Of a DNA stretch of 64,000 nucleotides, positions 42,140-51,247 are shown piece by piece; the stretch's first letter is position 1; each line of letters opens with the position of its first letter. The translations under genes and the position numbers were made by a program. The notes under the pieces were generated by a model. That model ran no database searches and was not told where the DNA came from. It saw only the letters and a program-made list of their open reading frames with translations. This DNA comes from Paludifilum halophilum (GTDB taxonomy: Bacteria > Bacillota > Bacilli > Thermoactinomycetales > DSM-45169), in the NCBI RefSeq assembly GCF_002245355.1, contig NZ_NOWF01000008.1, positions 1 to 64,000 of the forward strand, written 5' to 3'.

Positions 42140-42487
42140 TCAGCGGTAATTACTGCTGGAGCTTTCATCGCTCGGGAACGCGGTGTCGCTCCCGTATGGT
42201 CTCATAAAGCGTTCCATCATCATTTCTTCCATGCGGTGGCATTTTTTCATTTGACGATACATCTCACGCATCATTCCCGGATCCATATGCATGGGATTAC
42301 CGCAAGGGCCCATCGGCATCATTGGAGACATCGGCATCTGAGGCATGTGCATCGGCGGGCAATAGGGCATGTGTTTCGGATACTTCGGCATGGGTCTCGG
42401 ATATTCCGGCATGGGTTGCGGATAGGGCTCCCTCGGAGCTTTCGGTTTTTTCGGCATGGGGTAGCGAGGTCTCTTTTCTTCACCCAT
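42140..42487 (-). CDS. Met/Pro-rich coat-like protein
   Basis: 115 residues, ATG 42487 after GGGAGGAGTG; a longer frame to 42649 crosses the ispH promoter and has no site. Composition is extreme: repeated PMPEYPRPMPKYPKHMPYCP and HMPQMPMSPMMPMGPCG, then a Met/Arg helix (MMREMYRQMKKCHRMEEMMM). Three Cys. No signal peptide or transmembrane segment. Proteins of this type in spore-formers are often coat components; copper or other metal binding by the Met/His stretch is an alternative. Family not recognised. Confidence 0.65.
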   Translation of the reverse strand: MGEEKRPRYPMPKKPKAPREPYPQPMPEYPRPMPKYPKHMPYCPPMHMPQMPMSPMMPMGPCGNPMHMDPGMMREMYRQMKKCHRMEEMMMERFMRPYGSDTAFPSDESSSSNYR

Positions 42488-42714
42488 GATTTTTTCACTC
42501 CTCCCATCGGGTTCCTTCTCAAGTACATTGTATTTTATGAAAAGGGCCCGGCACTCGTACCGGATTGGTTCGCCTATATTTTCCTGCACACACGAATCAG
42601 CCTGTGAGGGCTTCTCGCTTTCCCTTTCCGACTTGGTTAAAGCCTTCACTTGCGGTATAATAAAAGTTAACGTGCTTTGAGCGGACCGGATCGACGGTCC
42701 TGGGAGGTTATATC

Positions 42715-43665
42715 ATGCAAGTGATCCGAGTCACCCCCAGAGGTTACTGTTACGGAGTGGTGGATGCCATGGTTCTGGCCCGTCAGGCGGCACAGAACCT
42801 GGATCTGCCCCGGCCGATTTACATTTTGGGAATGATCGTTCATAATCGCCATGTTGTGGACGCTTTTGAAGAAGAGGGGATCATCACCCTGGACGGCCCC
42901 AACCGTCTGGAACTCCTGGAACAGGTGGAAAAGGGCACGGTGATTTTCACGGCCCACGGGGTGTCGCCGGAGGTGAGAAGGCGTGCCAGGGATAAGGGGT
43001 TGACAATTGTGGATGCTACCTGTCCCGATGTGACCCGAACCCACGATCTGATCCGCGACAAGGTAGCGGAAGGCTACCAAATCGCTTATGTGGGCAAGAA
43101 GGGCCATCCGGAGCCCGAAGGTGCCATCGGTGTCGCCCCGGATCACGTTCATCTCGTGGAAAACGAGGGGGATGTGGAGGCGTTGGATATCCCCGGTGAT
43201 AAAGTTCTGATCACGAATCAGACGACGATGAGCCAATGGGACACCAAGCATCTCATGAAAAAGATTCAAGAGAAATATCCTCAAGCGGATATTGTCAACG
43301 AAATTTGCCTAGCCACCCAGGAGCGGCAGGAAGCGGTAGCGGAGCAGGCCAAAAAAACGGAATTGGTCATTGTCGTCGGAGACCCCCGCAGTAACAACTC
43401 CCGACGGTTGGCCCAGGTATCCCGGGATATCGCCGGGGTGGAAGCCTACCGTGTCAGTGACGTGACGGAAATCAAGCGGGAATGGTTGCAGGGTAAACGA
43501 GTGGTCGGAGTGACTGCTGGGGCTTCTACGCCGACTTTGATTACCCGGGAAGTGATCAAGTATCTGGAGCAGTACGACGAGAACGATCCTGAGACTTGGA
43601 TTCCGGTTCGATCCGCCAATATGAATAAGCTTTTGCCTCCTGTCCGGAAGAAAAAAGCGAAATAA
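42715..43665 (+). CDS. ispH: 4-Hydroxy-3-methylbut-2-enyl diphosphate reductase
   Basis: 316 residues, ATG 42715 after GGGAGG. The three cluster cysteines are Cys12 (GYCYGV), Cys103 (DATCPDV) and Cys198 ([11 protein letters not shown]). Conserved His in VHNRHVV and FTAHGVS bind diphosphate, and TNQTT (about 168) is the substrate loop. Last step of the MEP isoprenoid pathway. Single gene with a strong terminator. Confidence 0.96.
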   Translation: MQVIRVTPRGYCYGVVDAMVLARQAAQNLDLPRPIYILGMIVHNRHVVDAFEEEGIITLDGPNRLELLEQVEKGTVIFTAHGVSPEVRRRARDKGLTIVDATCPDVTRTHDLIRDKVAEGYQIAYVGKKGHPEPEGAIGVAPDHVHLVENEGDVEALDIPGDKVLITNQTTMSQWDTKHLMKKIQEKYPQADIVNEICLATQERQEAVAEQAKKTELVIVVGDPRSNNSRRLAQVSRDIAGVEAYRVSDVTEIKREWLQGKRVVGVTAGASTPTLITREVIKYLEQYDENDPETWIPVRSANMNKLLPPVRKKKAK

Positions 43666-43746
43666 ACAAACCCTGCGGAAAAGACCGAGGCTGGAAGCAT
43701 CGGTGTGCGGTTGATCCGGGAGTTCCCGGATTCCGACAGGTACAAC

Positions 43747-43780
43747 AAGCCCCCGGTTCCATGGGTCCGGGGGTTTTTGT
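43747..43780 (+). terminator. Terminator after ispH
   Basis: AAGCCCCCGG / CCGGGGG stem and TTTTTGTTT. Confidence 0.9.
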
Positions 43781-43823
43781 TTCATCCGGGATGCGGGAGG
43801 ACTCTCGGGAATTTTCCGAACCT

Positions 43824-43991
43824 TTAATGAGACTTTCGTTCCCGTCGGGAAACGTAGGAATAACATTGGTTCATCGATCCTCGGAATTCCACCCGATGGT
43901 CCTTCTTCAGCGGATTGTACCACGTAAAATATTGATCTTCGTGAAGGATGGAAGGCGGATATTTTTCTGAGTCAAGGATGACATAGTACAT
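43824..43991 (-). CDS. Small protein of unknown function (55 aa)
   Basis: Minus-strand ATG at 43991 lies nine bases after AGGAGGTG, the best ribosome site in this gap. The product begins MYYVILDSEKYPPSILHEDQ and ends RRERKSH; one Cys, aromatic-rich, no membrane segment. Codon use looks coding (balanced, no rare runs). No family is recognised. It lies between ispH and the TPR gene, and faces the ispH terminator. Confidence 0.6.
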   Translation of the reverse strand: MYYVILDSEKYPPSILHEDQYFTWYNPLKKDHRVEFRGSMNQCYSYVSRRERKSH

Positions 43992-44129
43992 CCAGCGACA
44001 CCTCCTACTGCGTATTATTGTCTAAAATATCCTTAAATAACCATCTTTTGAAACCAAAATAGAAGAAAAACAGAGAAAACGACGCCAACCGCCGCAGGCG
44101 TCGTCTCAAAGGAATAGAAAGGAGCCGGA

Positions 44130-44822
44130 TTATTTGCGGGACGCTGAGGGGAGCAAGCCCATCCGAAAACTGGAACGAAGGGCCCAGCGTCGTTCGGAAC
44201 GCTTTTTATATTTGGGAAGACTGCGATAGATATCGATGGCTTCCTGGTAAGATTTTCGGCTTTCCTCCCGTCGATCCAGCTGGCTGTACAGCCTCCCCAG
44301 TCGGTAATACGCTTCACAGGAGGAAGAGTTGATTCCTTTGAACTGTTCGAGATAGGAAAGGGCTTTGCTCCGGTCGGAGTCGCTCAGGGCCTCTCCCAGT
44401 CTCAGATAAGGTTCACCGTATTGAACGCGGGGATCGATCTCCAGCGCTTCCAGGATCAGCTCTTCGCCCCGGTTCTTTTCACCCAGTTTTAAGTGGCACC
44501 GTCCCAGTTCCGCACGGATTTCCGCCGAGTCGGGAATTGCAGTGAGGGCTTCCTCCAGATAAGGAACCGCTTCCCGAAAACGCTTCTTTTCCATCAGCAG
44601 ACGGGACAACTCCCGTTTGTTGGAAGTGTTGTGAGGGTTGAGGCGAAGGGATTGCTTCAACCTTCGGATCCGGCTGTTCACTTGGAAGGGACGAGTAACG
44701 CTGGGGAAAATTCCGATGAAACGACGGTCCAACAAGTAGATGACGACCAGGATGATTAGCAGGGAAATAAAGGGATTTCCCGTCAGGAGCCACAGAATCC
44801 CGAATAAAAGAAATTTCCCCAA
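44130..44822 (-). CDS. Membrane-anchored TPR protein
   Basis: 230 residues, TTG 44822 after GGAGGTG. One or two N-terminal membrane helices (FLLFGILWLLTGNPFISLLI, about 4-30) followed by tetratricopeptide-like repeats (about 60-215): LRLNPHNTSNKRELSRLLME, FREAVPYLEEALTAIPDSAE, YYRLGRLYSQLDRREESRKS. A scaffold facing the cytoplasm or cell surface; partner unknown. Downstream is a small unknown gene. Confidence 0.8.
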   Translation of the reverse strand: MGKFLLFGILWLLTGNPFISLLIILVVIYLLDRRFIGIFPSVTRPFQVNSRIRRLKQSLRLNPHNTSNKRELSRLLMEKKRFREAVPYLEEALTAIPDSAEIRAELGRCHLKLGEKNRGEELILEALEIDPRVQYGEPYLRLGEALSDSDRSKALSYLEQFKGINSSSCEAYYRLGRLYSQLDRREESRKSYQEAIDIYRSLPKYKKRSERRWALRSSFRMGLLPSASRK

Positions 44823-44897
44823 GGCGACACCTCCATCAACAGAATCTGCCGGGGGCCGGAGTCCGACCGTCTCGGATGACGGAATCGGGCGGTTCTC

Positions 44898-45236
44898 TTA
44901 TTCTCCATTGTTTTGATCAGGGGGGGTCAACCATGTTTCCGCCCAATCCTGGACTTTGTCCATCGCGGGTTTTAAAGCTCTTCCCTTATCCGTCAATTCA
45001 TATTCAATCCGCACAGGAGTCTCCGGATAGATGTTACGAGTCAGAATTCCCGCGGCTTCCAGTTCTTTGAATCGTTCCGTCAGCATTTTATCGCTCATAC
45101 CGGGAATCATCGCCGAAATCTCTTTAAACCGCTTCGGACCGTCCAGTAAAACGCGGATGATCAATCCCGTCCACCGTTTGCCGAGCAGTTCGAAGGCGAA
45201 TTCAAACATCGGGCACAGCTTCTGGTTTTCAGCCAT
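44898..45236 (-). CDS. HxlR-family transcriptional regulator
   Basis: 112 residues, ATG 45236 after TAGGAGATGG. N-terminal Cys in QKLCPMFEFAFELLGKRWTG matches the redox-sensitive Cys of YodB/CatR-type HxlR proteins. Winged helix with FKEISAMIPGMSDKMLTERF and wing YPETPVRIEYELTDKG. Probably an electrophile or disulphide sensor, unlike the HxlR protein at 13943, which lacks this Cys. Its target is not evident. Confidence 0.88.
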   Translation of the reverse strand: MAENQKLCPMFEFAFELLGKRWTGLIIRVLLDGPKRFKEISAMIPGMSDKMLTERFKELEAAGILTRNIYPETPVRIEYELTDKGRALKPAMDKVQDWAETWLTPPDQNNGE

Positions 45237-45293
45237 TTTGACCATCTCCTATCCCTATCTTACCATAAAAATCAAACCACGGTTCTTCAACAG

Positions 45294-45324
45294 ATAAGCC
45301 CCCATTTCCCGAATAGGGGCTTAT
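45294..45324. terminator. Bidirectional terminator overlapping the 5-FCL stop
   Basis: ATAAGCCCC / GGGGCTTAT with TTTGTT on one side; the stop codon of the 5-FCL gene is inside one arm. Confidence 0.75.
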
Positions 45325-46043
45325 TTGTTGAAGCGAATCATCCTTTCGATTTCTTTCAGGACAGGCATTTCTTCTCGCTCTTTCCGTGTTACCCGGTTCC
45401 AGTCGATGCCCCGGGGTTTGGGGTGGGGAGAACGGGTCGGGAATATCTCCTTTTCCGTGGCTATCCAGTCGACGGTCAAGTCAAAGGACTGGATGGGGAT
45501 TTCCTCCTCCAACAGTTGAGTGGAATGGATCGTGGAAACGACGGGAACTGCCTCGTTCCCTAACTCCCGCAGAATAGCGTATTCTCGATCTGCGTACCCC
45601 TCTCCCTTGCCCAGGCGACGACCGTCCCGGTTGAGTACGACAGCACCGATCACGATCAGATCGATGGAAGGGAGCTGATCCAAGGAAATTTCCTTCCCAT
45701 ACTTCCGAATATGGGAAAGGCTGGTGGCCCGCCGCTCCTCTCCGTCGGGAACCGACTCCCTCCGCACTTGGATGAAACCGGCTTTCAACCGGGGGGTGGG
45801 GACGAGAAGGGTTTTACCGTCCTTCAGCACCCGAGTTCTCAGGGGGAGCTGGGGAGAGTCGGGATTGACCTTAACGGTTTGCGCCTGTCGGTAAATTTCC
45901 AACTCCGTCACCCGGCGGGCCGCCTCCTCTGCTCCTCGGAAATTGGGGATGCGGCCTTTCAAGGGAAAGGGGAACCTGCCGACTTTTTCTTTTTCCATCC
46001 GGCTCCATACTTTTTGACGCAGATTGGATTTCAGCTCAGCCAA
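45321..46043 (-). CDS. 5-Formyltetrahydrofolate cyclo-ligase family protein
   Basis: 240 residues. 5-FCL/MTHFS fold: N-terminal helix (LRQKVWSRMEKEKVGRFPFP), GAEEAARRVTEL, a central sheet (TLLVPTPRLKAGF) and GRRLGKGEGYADREYAIL for folate/ATP binding, then VVSTIHSTQLLEEEIPI and DWIATEKEIFPT. It differs from the compact enzyme by N-terminal additions (FKGRIPNFRGAEEA), like the MTHFSD subgroup, so ligase activity is not assured. Divergently placed near a DUF1811 gene on the same strand, possibly an operon. Confidence 0.8.
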   Translation of the reverse strand: MAELKSNLRQKVWSRMEKEKVGRFPFPLKGRIPNFRGAEEAARRVTELEIYRQAQTVKVNPDSPQLPLRTRVLKDGKTLLVPTPRLKAGFIQVRRESVPDGEERRATSLSHIRKYGKEISLDQLPSIDLIVIGAVVLNRDGRRLGKGEGYADREYAILRELGNEAVPVVSTIHSTQLLEEEIPIQSFDLTVDWIATEKEIFPTRSPHPKPRGIDWNRVTRKEREEMPVLKEIERMIRFNK

Positions 46044-46112
46044 TACTGTTTCCTCCCCGGCAGCGGTTGGTCGATTGACCCGGGATTTCAGTCTGTTTCC
46101 GGCAGGTGTCGA

Positions 46113-46448
46113 TTATTCATCGGAATTCGTACCTTCAACGGGAGTCATGATTCCGATGGGGACGGCCGCTTTTTCCCGGCTTCCTTCGAAGGTTCCCCAG
46201 GCCATCACCCCGTTTAGATAATCGACGCGAAACCGGGTTGTTTCACCTTCCACATCATAGACTCCGCCGGGTTGGATCGTGGCGGAATCGGTCAGATATG
46301 AACGGGCGAAGCGGATCTGTTGGCGCAGAACGTCCAGTTCCCCGGTCATCGATTGACGGCGGGCCCGTTCTTCTTCCCGGCGTAACCGTTCGATCTCTTC
46401 CAACAGTTCCTCCCGGGCCATCTGGCTGTACCGGATCACATCCAACAC
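46113..46448 (-). CDS. DUF1811 (YfhH-like) protein
   Basis: 111 residues. N-terminal coiled coil (YSQMAREELLEEIERLRREE) and C-terminal beta domain (PGGVYDVEGETTRFRVDYLN, GVMAWGTFEGS) match YfhH of Bacillus. Function unknown. AAAGGAGTG precedes the start. Transcribed ahead of the 5-FCL gene, 70 bp apart. Confidence 0.8.
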   Translation of the reverse strand: MLDVIRYSQMAREELLEEIERLRREEERARRQSMTGELDVLRQQIRFARSYLTDSATIQPGGVYDVEGETTRFRVDYLNGVMAWGTFEGSREKAAVPIGIMTPVEGTNSDE

Positions 46449-46590
46449 TCCTTTCCTTTCGTTCTCGGCCTGTTGCGGATATCCGTATTATAACAAATCG
46501 GTGCCTGGAACCGGGAAGGAACCGCCTTAGAAGTTTACGACTTGTGATACAATGATAGAGAACGGAAATCGCCGGAAAGGGGGAAGGCGC

Positions 46591-47544
46591 GTGTCCGTCA
46601 TCCTGCTTTTTATCGACGGGGTGGGACTGGGGGAAGAAGCGTCCCACAATCCTTGGTACGCGTGTCCAACCCCGCATATGGAAGGGATTCTCGGAGGATC
46701 CTCCCTGGTTCGACGAGCGGTGGGAAGGCATTCCGAAGAAGCGGTTTTACTGGAAGCGGATGCTTCTCTCGGTGTCGAGGGCCTTCCCCAGAGTGCGACG
46801 GGACAGGCCGTCATTTTTACCGGCCGGAATGCTCCTCTGGCGATGGGAAAACATCAGAGCGGTCTTCCCTTTCGCCGGTTGAGAAACTGGGTGCAGAAAG
46901 ACAACATCTATCTCCAATTTCAAAAACGGGGATGGCAAGCGACTTTTGCCAACAGTTACACCCGGGAATATTTCGATCTGCCCACGACTCGCAGAGGCTG
47001 GATCTCCGTTTCCACCGCCGCGATTCAGAGTGCGGGGAAGGAGTTGCGTATGCTGGATGATCTGTTGGCGGGACAGGCGGTTTATCATGATTTGACCCGC
47101 TGGAGTTTGTCCCGGATGCGCCCGGAAGTCAAGGAGATTCCACCGGAGGAAGCGGCGGATCATCTGCTCGGACTCACATCAGGTCACCGTTTAGTGGTTC
47201 ATGAGTATTTTTTGAGCGATTGGGCGGGACATCGGAAAAACGAGGAATGGATCCGTTGGGTGACTCACCACTATGATCGGTTCTTGGGAGCTCTGGTACG
47301 GAATAAGAGGAAGCGGGACGTGATCGTCCTGGTGAGTGACCACGGGAACAGCGAGGATTTCCGGATCAAAAGCCATACGATGAACCCCGTCCCTGTCTTG
47401 GTGATCGGTAAGGTCTCCCCGGAGGTTGTCCCGGTGAATGAAGAGGAGCGGGATTTGACCGGAATCGTTCCGTTGTTGCACCGATTGGTGGAGGATGAGG
47501 AAAAGGAGTTTGATGGGAAGAAAGGGGAGTTTTATGACGGATAG
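46591..47544 (+). CDS. Phosphoglyceromutase-like metalloenzyme (alkaline-phosphatase superfamily)
   Basis: 317 residues, GTG 46591 after GGGGGAAGG. Metal-binding residues of the superfamily: ILLFIDGVG at the start, ATGQAVIFTG with the nucleophile Thr/Ser, and SDHGNSEDF followed by KSHTMNPVPV near the end. It resembles cofactor-independent phosphoglycerate mutase or phosphopentomutase in fold, but lacks their inserted domain; substrate unknown. Overlaps the next gene by 11 bp. Confidence 0.75.
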   Translation: MSVILLFIDGVGLGEEASHNPWYACPTPHMEGILGGSSLVRRAVGRHSEEAVLLEADASLGVEGLPQSATGQAVIFTGRNAPLAMGKHQSGLPFRRLRNWVQKDNIYLQFQKRGWQATFANSYTREYFDLPTTRRGWISVSTAAIQSAGKELRMLDDLLAGQAVYHDLTRWSLSRMRPEVKEIPPEEAADHLLGLTSGHRLVVHEYFLSDWAGHRKNEEWIRWVTHHYDRFLGALVRNKRKRDVIVLVSDHGNSEDFRIKSHTMNPVPVLVIGKVSPEVVPVNEEERDLTGIVPLLHRLVEDEEKEFDGKKGEFYDG

Positions 47545-47920
47545 ATACATACCCCGAGTGAGGGAAGCCTCCATTCCGGAGGATGGCGGTTGGGCGGAGC
47601 TTTCCCAGGAGAATGTGTTGATCCTGTCCATCCCGGATTGGAGAGATATCGCCGACCGTTCCGCCAAAGGATATCGGTATGTCTGGATGTACGACCGTCA
47701 GGGGGATGCCTATATCTTCAGTTTTCGGCTGGAGGACGGGACGGAAAGAGCCGTCGCTTTTGCCAGGGATCATGGAGGCCTGTTGCTGCGGGATGAACGG
47801 GCGTACAAGGCCTTTTCCATTCTGGTCACCCCCGAGCCCTTGCATGAAATGAAGGAGGATACGCCTATGCTCCTCCTGGAAGAGATCTCCCTCAAGAGAC
47901 ATCCGAAGGCCGGCTGGTAA
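47534..47920 (+). CDS. Hypothetical protein coupled to the metalloenzyme
   Basis: 128 residues, ATG 47534 after AGGGGAG, overlapping the previous stop. Mixed alpha/beta, soluble (YRYVWMYDRQGDAYIFSFRL, FARDHGGLLLRDERAYKAFS). No recognised domain. The overlap implies a shared function with the metalloenzyme. Confidence 0.65.
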   Translation: MTDRYIPRVREASIPEDGGWAELSQENVLILSIPDWRDIADRSAKGYRYVWMYDRQGDAYIFSFRLEDGTERAVAFARDHGGLLLRDERAYKAFSILVTPEPLHEMKEDTPMLLLEEISLKRHPKAGW

Positions 47921-47977
47921 AAACACCTTACTAGGGGTCCGCTCGGAGAGGATCCAGCCCCGCTTTTGGAGATTGAC

Positions 47978-48008
47978 AAAGCACCGGAGATACATCCGGT
48001 GCTTTTTT
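47978..48008 (+). terminator. Terminator after the hypothetical gene
   Basis: AAAGCACCGG / CCGGTGC stem and TTTTTT. Confidence 0.85.
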
Positions 48009-48049
48009 GTGCTTACGGATATAATAAAGGAGCAGGGGAGGAATCCGTT

Positions 48050-48397
48050 ATGAACTGGTTTCTCAAGGTTGTCATTTATACTTCGGTCCTCCACAGTACT
48101 CACGGAGTCATGGAAGACGATTTCCGCTACTCGACGATTCTAGCCCCGTCCTTTATCGTCCTCTTTTTGGCCACCGTCGGTCATTTCGCCGATCAATGGG
48201 TGCTTCCCCGGTGGGGGAACCCGGTGTCTTCCATTTGCGGCGGGTCCTTTATCGCCGGGGTCTTGTGGGTGACTCAGTTCTTTTTTCCCGGTTCCGAGGT
48301 TCAGTGGTGGGGGGCTCTTTTTATCGGCGGGATTTTGGGTGCAGTGGAGTATCGGATGCACAAAGATCTCTTGCATGCAAAATCCGATGGATCATGA
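48050..48397 (+). CDS. DUF2512-like membrane protein
   Basis: 115 residues, ATG 48050 after GGGGAGG (the frame opens further upstream at 47966, inside the terminator). Four hydrophobic segments; topology and length are those of DUF2512, with a conserved TM2-loop FADQWVLPRWGNPVSSICGG and last-helix GAVEYRMHKDLL. Related to the gene at 11825. Function unknown. Confidence 0.7.
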   Translation: MNWFLKVVIYTSVLHSTHGVMEDDFRYSTILAPSFIVLFLATVGHFADQWVLPRWGNPVSSICGGSFIAGVLWVTQFFFPGSEVQWWGALFIGGILGAVEYRMHKDLLHAKSDGS

Positions 48398-48485
48398 ACC
48401 CTCACCCGTTTTAGGAGAATCGTAAAAATCGAACATATTGACGGGGTGCCCCAGTTCCTTCAGGTAAATCATTGAGCCCGCTCGC

Positions 48486-50186
48486 TCAGTCCAGTTGAGC
48501 GCCGATAATCCTCCAGTTATCATCGGTTTCGGCTGGGATGGTTCCTTGTTCACGGATATAATTGGTGATCAGCTCCGTAATCTCGATATTGACATCTTCC
48601 ACCACGGGTTTGTCTTCAAACATCGCATAACCCCCTCCGCCGCCGGCCCGGTAGTTGTTCAGGGCGACTTTATATTCCGCATCCATATCGAGGGGCTGGC
48701 CCTTCTTGTCTTTCAGTTCAACAATCCGCTCCCCTTCGGGTTTGGATACATCGATCGTGTATTGGATGCCTTCCCACATGTCATAGTTGTAGTGCTGGGG
48801 CTTGGGGGAGATGAAATCCGGGTTGACCTCGATCGGGTCATTCCCGCTGTTTTGCTTAAAATATGTTGCCGAACGTTCCAGAGCATCCTTGACATCTTGT
48901 CCCGTCACCCGGATCACCTTCAGTGTATTGGGATAAACATAGGTGCTGAGGATGTCCCGGGTGGTCACATTGGAAGGGAGTCCGGGAACCTGATTGTTAA
49001 AGAGAGAGGTGGCGGAGATATCCGCTTCAGTGTAATGCATCTGCACTCGGTTGATAAATTCGATTAATGCGGTGTCGCGGGTGCGGGTGTCCATCGGATC
49101 CCTCACGGTCATATCGCCTTCAATCTCGCCTACCGGGCGGTCCAGGAAAGCTTGGGTATCTTCTTCATAGGATCGGATTCGTTCTATAACCTCCGGATCG
49201 GCTTTGACGTCCGAGGATTCCAGGAGTTTGGCTTGTTTATCTTTGACGGTCCATCGGCCTTTTTCTTTAACCAAGTTCATGTTCACCACGGACAGGTGGG
49301 TTCCCCATTTGTTGGGTTCGGTGATCAGGATACCGTTGACCCGCACGTCTTCGACCGGAGTATGCATATGTCCCGCGAGAATGGCGTCAATTCCATCGAC
49401 TTGAGTAGCCAACTGGTAGACTTGGTTTTCTCCGGTCGTCTCCGGAAGAGGGATGATCTCCCCGTCGGGTCCTTTGCTGTGCTCCAAGCCGCCGTGGTAG
49501 GAGACGAAAATGACGTCGGCCTTCTCTTTCTTTTTCATGATCGGTACCCATTTTTTCGCCGCTTCCACCACATCGATAAAATGCAGGTGGTCGATGTGAT
49601 CCGGATTCTCCCACTGGGGAACGAATTGGGTTGTCAGACCGAGTACGCCGATGCGCAGTCCTCCGGGCCGCTTAAAAATCCGATAAGGTTTGGTGTAAAC
49701 CTTTTCGCTATTCTTTTTCAGAGTATTGGCGGACAACCAGGGAAAATCGGCTTCACCCTCCGCTTTTTCGAATACGCGGCGTCCGTAATTGTATTCGTGG
49801 TTGCCGATGGCCATCGCATCATAGCCGAGGTCGTTCATCGTTCGCATCATCGGGTCGACGGGTTCGTTGTCGATCCGGGCGTGGTAGTAAGACATGGGTG
49901 AACCCTGGATCGTGTCCCCGCTGTCGAGCAGAAGGGCTTGAGGATGACGCTCTCGGACCTGCTTGATCAGGGTGGCGATTTTGGCCAGGCCGTGATCCGC
50001 CGGTGAGTTGTCGGTGTAGTCCAATGGCATGATGTGTCCGTGTAGGTCGCTGGTGGACATGATGGTTAGTCGGGCTTCCTTGCCGGGCCTCTGTTTTGCC
50101 TGGGCGGCAGGGTTGAGGAAAAGTACGAGCGTCAAACAGATCAGAGAGGCAATCACCAGCATCTGTCGCTTTCGGAAATGAAGCAT
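48486..50186 (-). CDS. Secreted 5'-nucleotidase / 2',3'-cyclic-nucleotide phosphodiesterase
   Basis: 566 residues, ATG 50186 after GGGGGACAA; the frame extends upstream to 50402 but that part lacks a signal sequence. Signal peptide 1-28 (LFLNPAAQA). Calcineurin-like metallophosphatase domain (about 35-300) with SDLHGH, GDTIQGSP, GNHEYNYG and AGHMHTPV. C-terminal 5'-nucleotidase domain (about 340-540; NNYRAGGGGGYAMFE). Salvages nucleotides outside the membrane. No LPXTG or anchor seen. Confidence 0.93.
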   Translation of the reverse strand: MLHFRKRQMLVIASLICLTLVLFLNPAAQAKQRPGKEARLTIMSTSDLHGHIMPLDYTDNSPADHGLAKIATLIKQVRERHPQALLLDSGDTIQGSPMSYYHARIDNEPVDPMMRTMNDLGYDAMAIGNHEYNYGRRVFEKAEGEADFPWLSANTLKKNSEKVYTKPYRIFKRPGGLRIGVLGLTTQFVPQWENPDHIDHLHFIDVVEAAKKWVPIMKKKEKADVIFVSYHGGLEHSKGPDGEIIPLPETTGENQVYQLATQVDGIDAILAGHMHTPVEDVRVNGILITEPNKWGTHLSVVNMNLVKEKGRWTVKDKQAKLLESSDVKADPEVIERIRSYEEDTQAFLDRPVGEIEGDMTVRDPMDTRTRDTALIEFINRVQMHYTEADISATSLFNNQVPGLPSNVTTRDILSTYVYPNTLKVIRVTGQDVKDALERSATYFKQNSGNDPIEVNPDFISPKPQHYNYDMWEGIQYTIDVSKPEGERIVELKDKKGQPLDMDAEYKVALNNYRAGGGGGYAMFEDKPVVEDVNIEITELITNYIREQGTIPAETDDNWRIIGAQLD

Positions 50187-50768
50187 GTTTGTCCCCCTTA
50201 TTTCAGATGATTGACACATTTTATTGTACCTTTGTCGGTCCTGCAAAGAAAGCAAAATGGGATCGTAAGGATCACTCGAAAAAAGAATAAGATGGATAAA
50301 AGGAGAGTTTTGGCCCCGGAAACCGTCCTCTCTTCGGAAAAAGGAATTCACATTGACATTCTTACGGATTTTCGCTACTTTGTTCTTTGGATTTAGTAGC
50401 AAGTACTCATTAGCAGAGACCTGATCAAGGATGGGGACCGTGTTATGACGATGGCCCGCATGGGTTCCGAACGGGTCATTCCCGACCTATAATGAATGGG
50501 AGTGGCCGCCTTCCTCGAGGCCTGTGAAATATCCAGCTTATGACCATACCATGAGTATGTAAAAAATGGGCGTTTGCGTCTATAAAATAATGATTGAAAG
50601 CCAAAACAAAGTGTGATACGTTATATTTTGCGAAATTACGCTAGAAGGATCCAAGATTCACTGAAAGGGTTGGGACCTCTATGGACTAACCTTCCCCCAT
50701 GGTGAATGAGCAGATCCTAGCGGAATATTGGGAGCACCAAATATTTCCTAGGAAGGGGGCCGAAAGTC
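50187..50768. other. Gene-free stretch with a possible gene tail
   Basis: A 30-codon open run ends at TAA 50490-50492, reading IKDGDRVMTMARMGSERVIP and DL; it looks like the C-terminus of a deleted protein, family unknown. The remainder holds the promoter region of speD (TATATTTTGCG, about 50622) and no obvious gene or terminator for the nucleotidase. Confidence 0.35.
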
Positions 50769-51170
50769 ATGGAATATACTACTTTCGGGCGGCATGTAGC
50801 CATGGATGCTTGGGGTGTCGATTTTGATCTGCTCAACGATGCCTCCATGTTGAAGAAGCATATGAAGGCTGCAGCGGAAAAGTGTGGAGCGACGGTTCTG
50901 TCTTCTCAAGCCAAAGCTTTTGATCCCCAAGGGGCTACGGTATTGGTTCTTTTGTCTGAAAGTCACTTGTCGATTCACACCTATCCGGAGAAGGGGTTTG
51001 CTGCACTGGATTGCTATACTTGTGGTTACGACGTGGATCCGATGATCGCGATCCATTATATGATGGAAGTGTTAGAGCCGACGCAGGCATTCCCCAAAGT
51101 CATGCGGCGCGGTGACGGTCCGATCGAGGTAGTCCAACCTGATGTGAAACCGGTAAAAAAAGCGATCTAG
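50769..51170 (+). CDS. speD: S-adenosylmethionine decarboxylase proenzyme, prokaryotic type 1
   Basis: 133 residues, ATG 50769 after AGGAAGGGGG. The self-cleavage site is Glu64-Ser65 in LSESHLSIHTYPEKG; Ser becomes the pyruvoyl group. C-terminal LDCYTCG (Cys) is the proton-donor loop. The N-terminus FGRHVAMDAWG is conserved. Produces decarboxylated SAM for spermidine. Own terminator at 51179-51204. No speE nearby. Confidence 0.96.
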   Translation: MEYTTFGRHVAMDAWGVDFDLLNDASMLKKHMKAAAEKCGATVLSSQAKAFDPQGATVLVLLSESHLSIHTYPEKGFAALDCYTCGYDVDPMIAIHYMMEVLEPTQAFPKVMRRGDGPIEVVQPDVKPVKKAI

Positions 51171-51178
51171 GAAGTACT

Positions 51179-51204
51179 AACGCCTCCGTACAGGAGGCGT
51201 TTTT
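51179..51204 (+). terminator. Terminator after speD
   Basis: AACGCCTCC / GGAGGCGTT stem, TTTTT. Confidence 0.9.
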
Positions 51205-51247
51205 ATGGAGAAACAAAGGTGTGAAGACGGAAAACGGGGTTTTGCCA

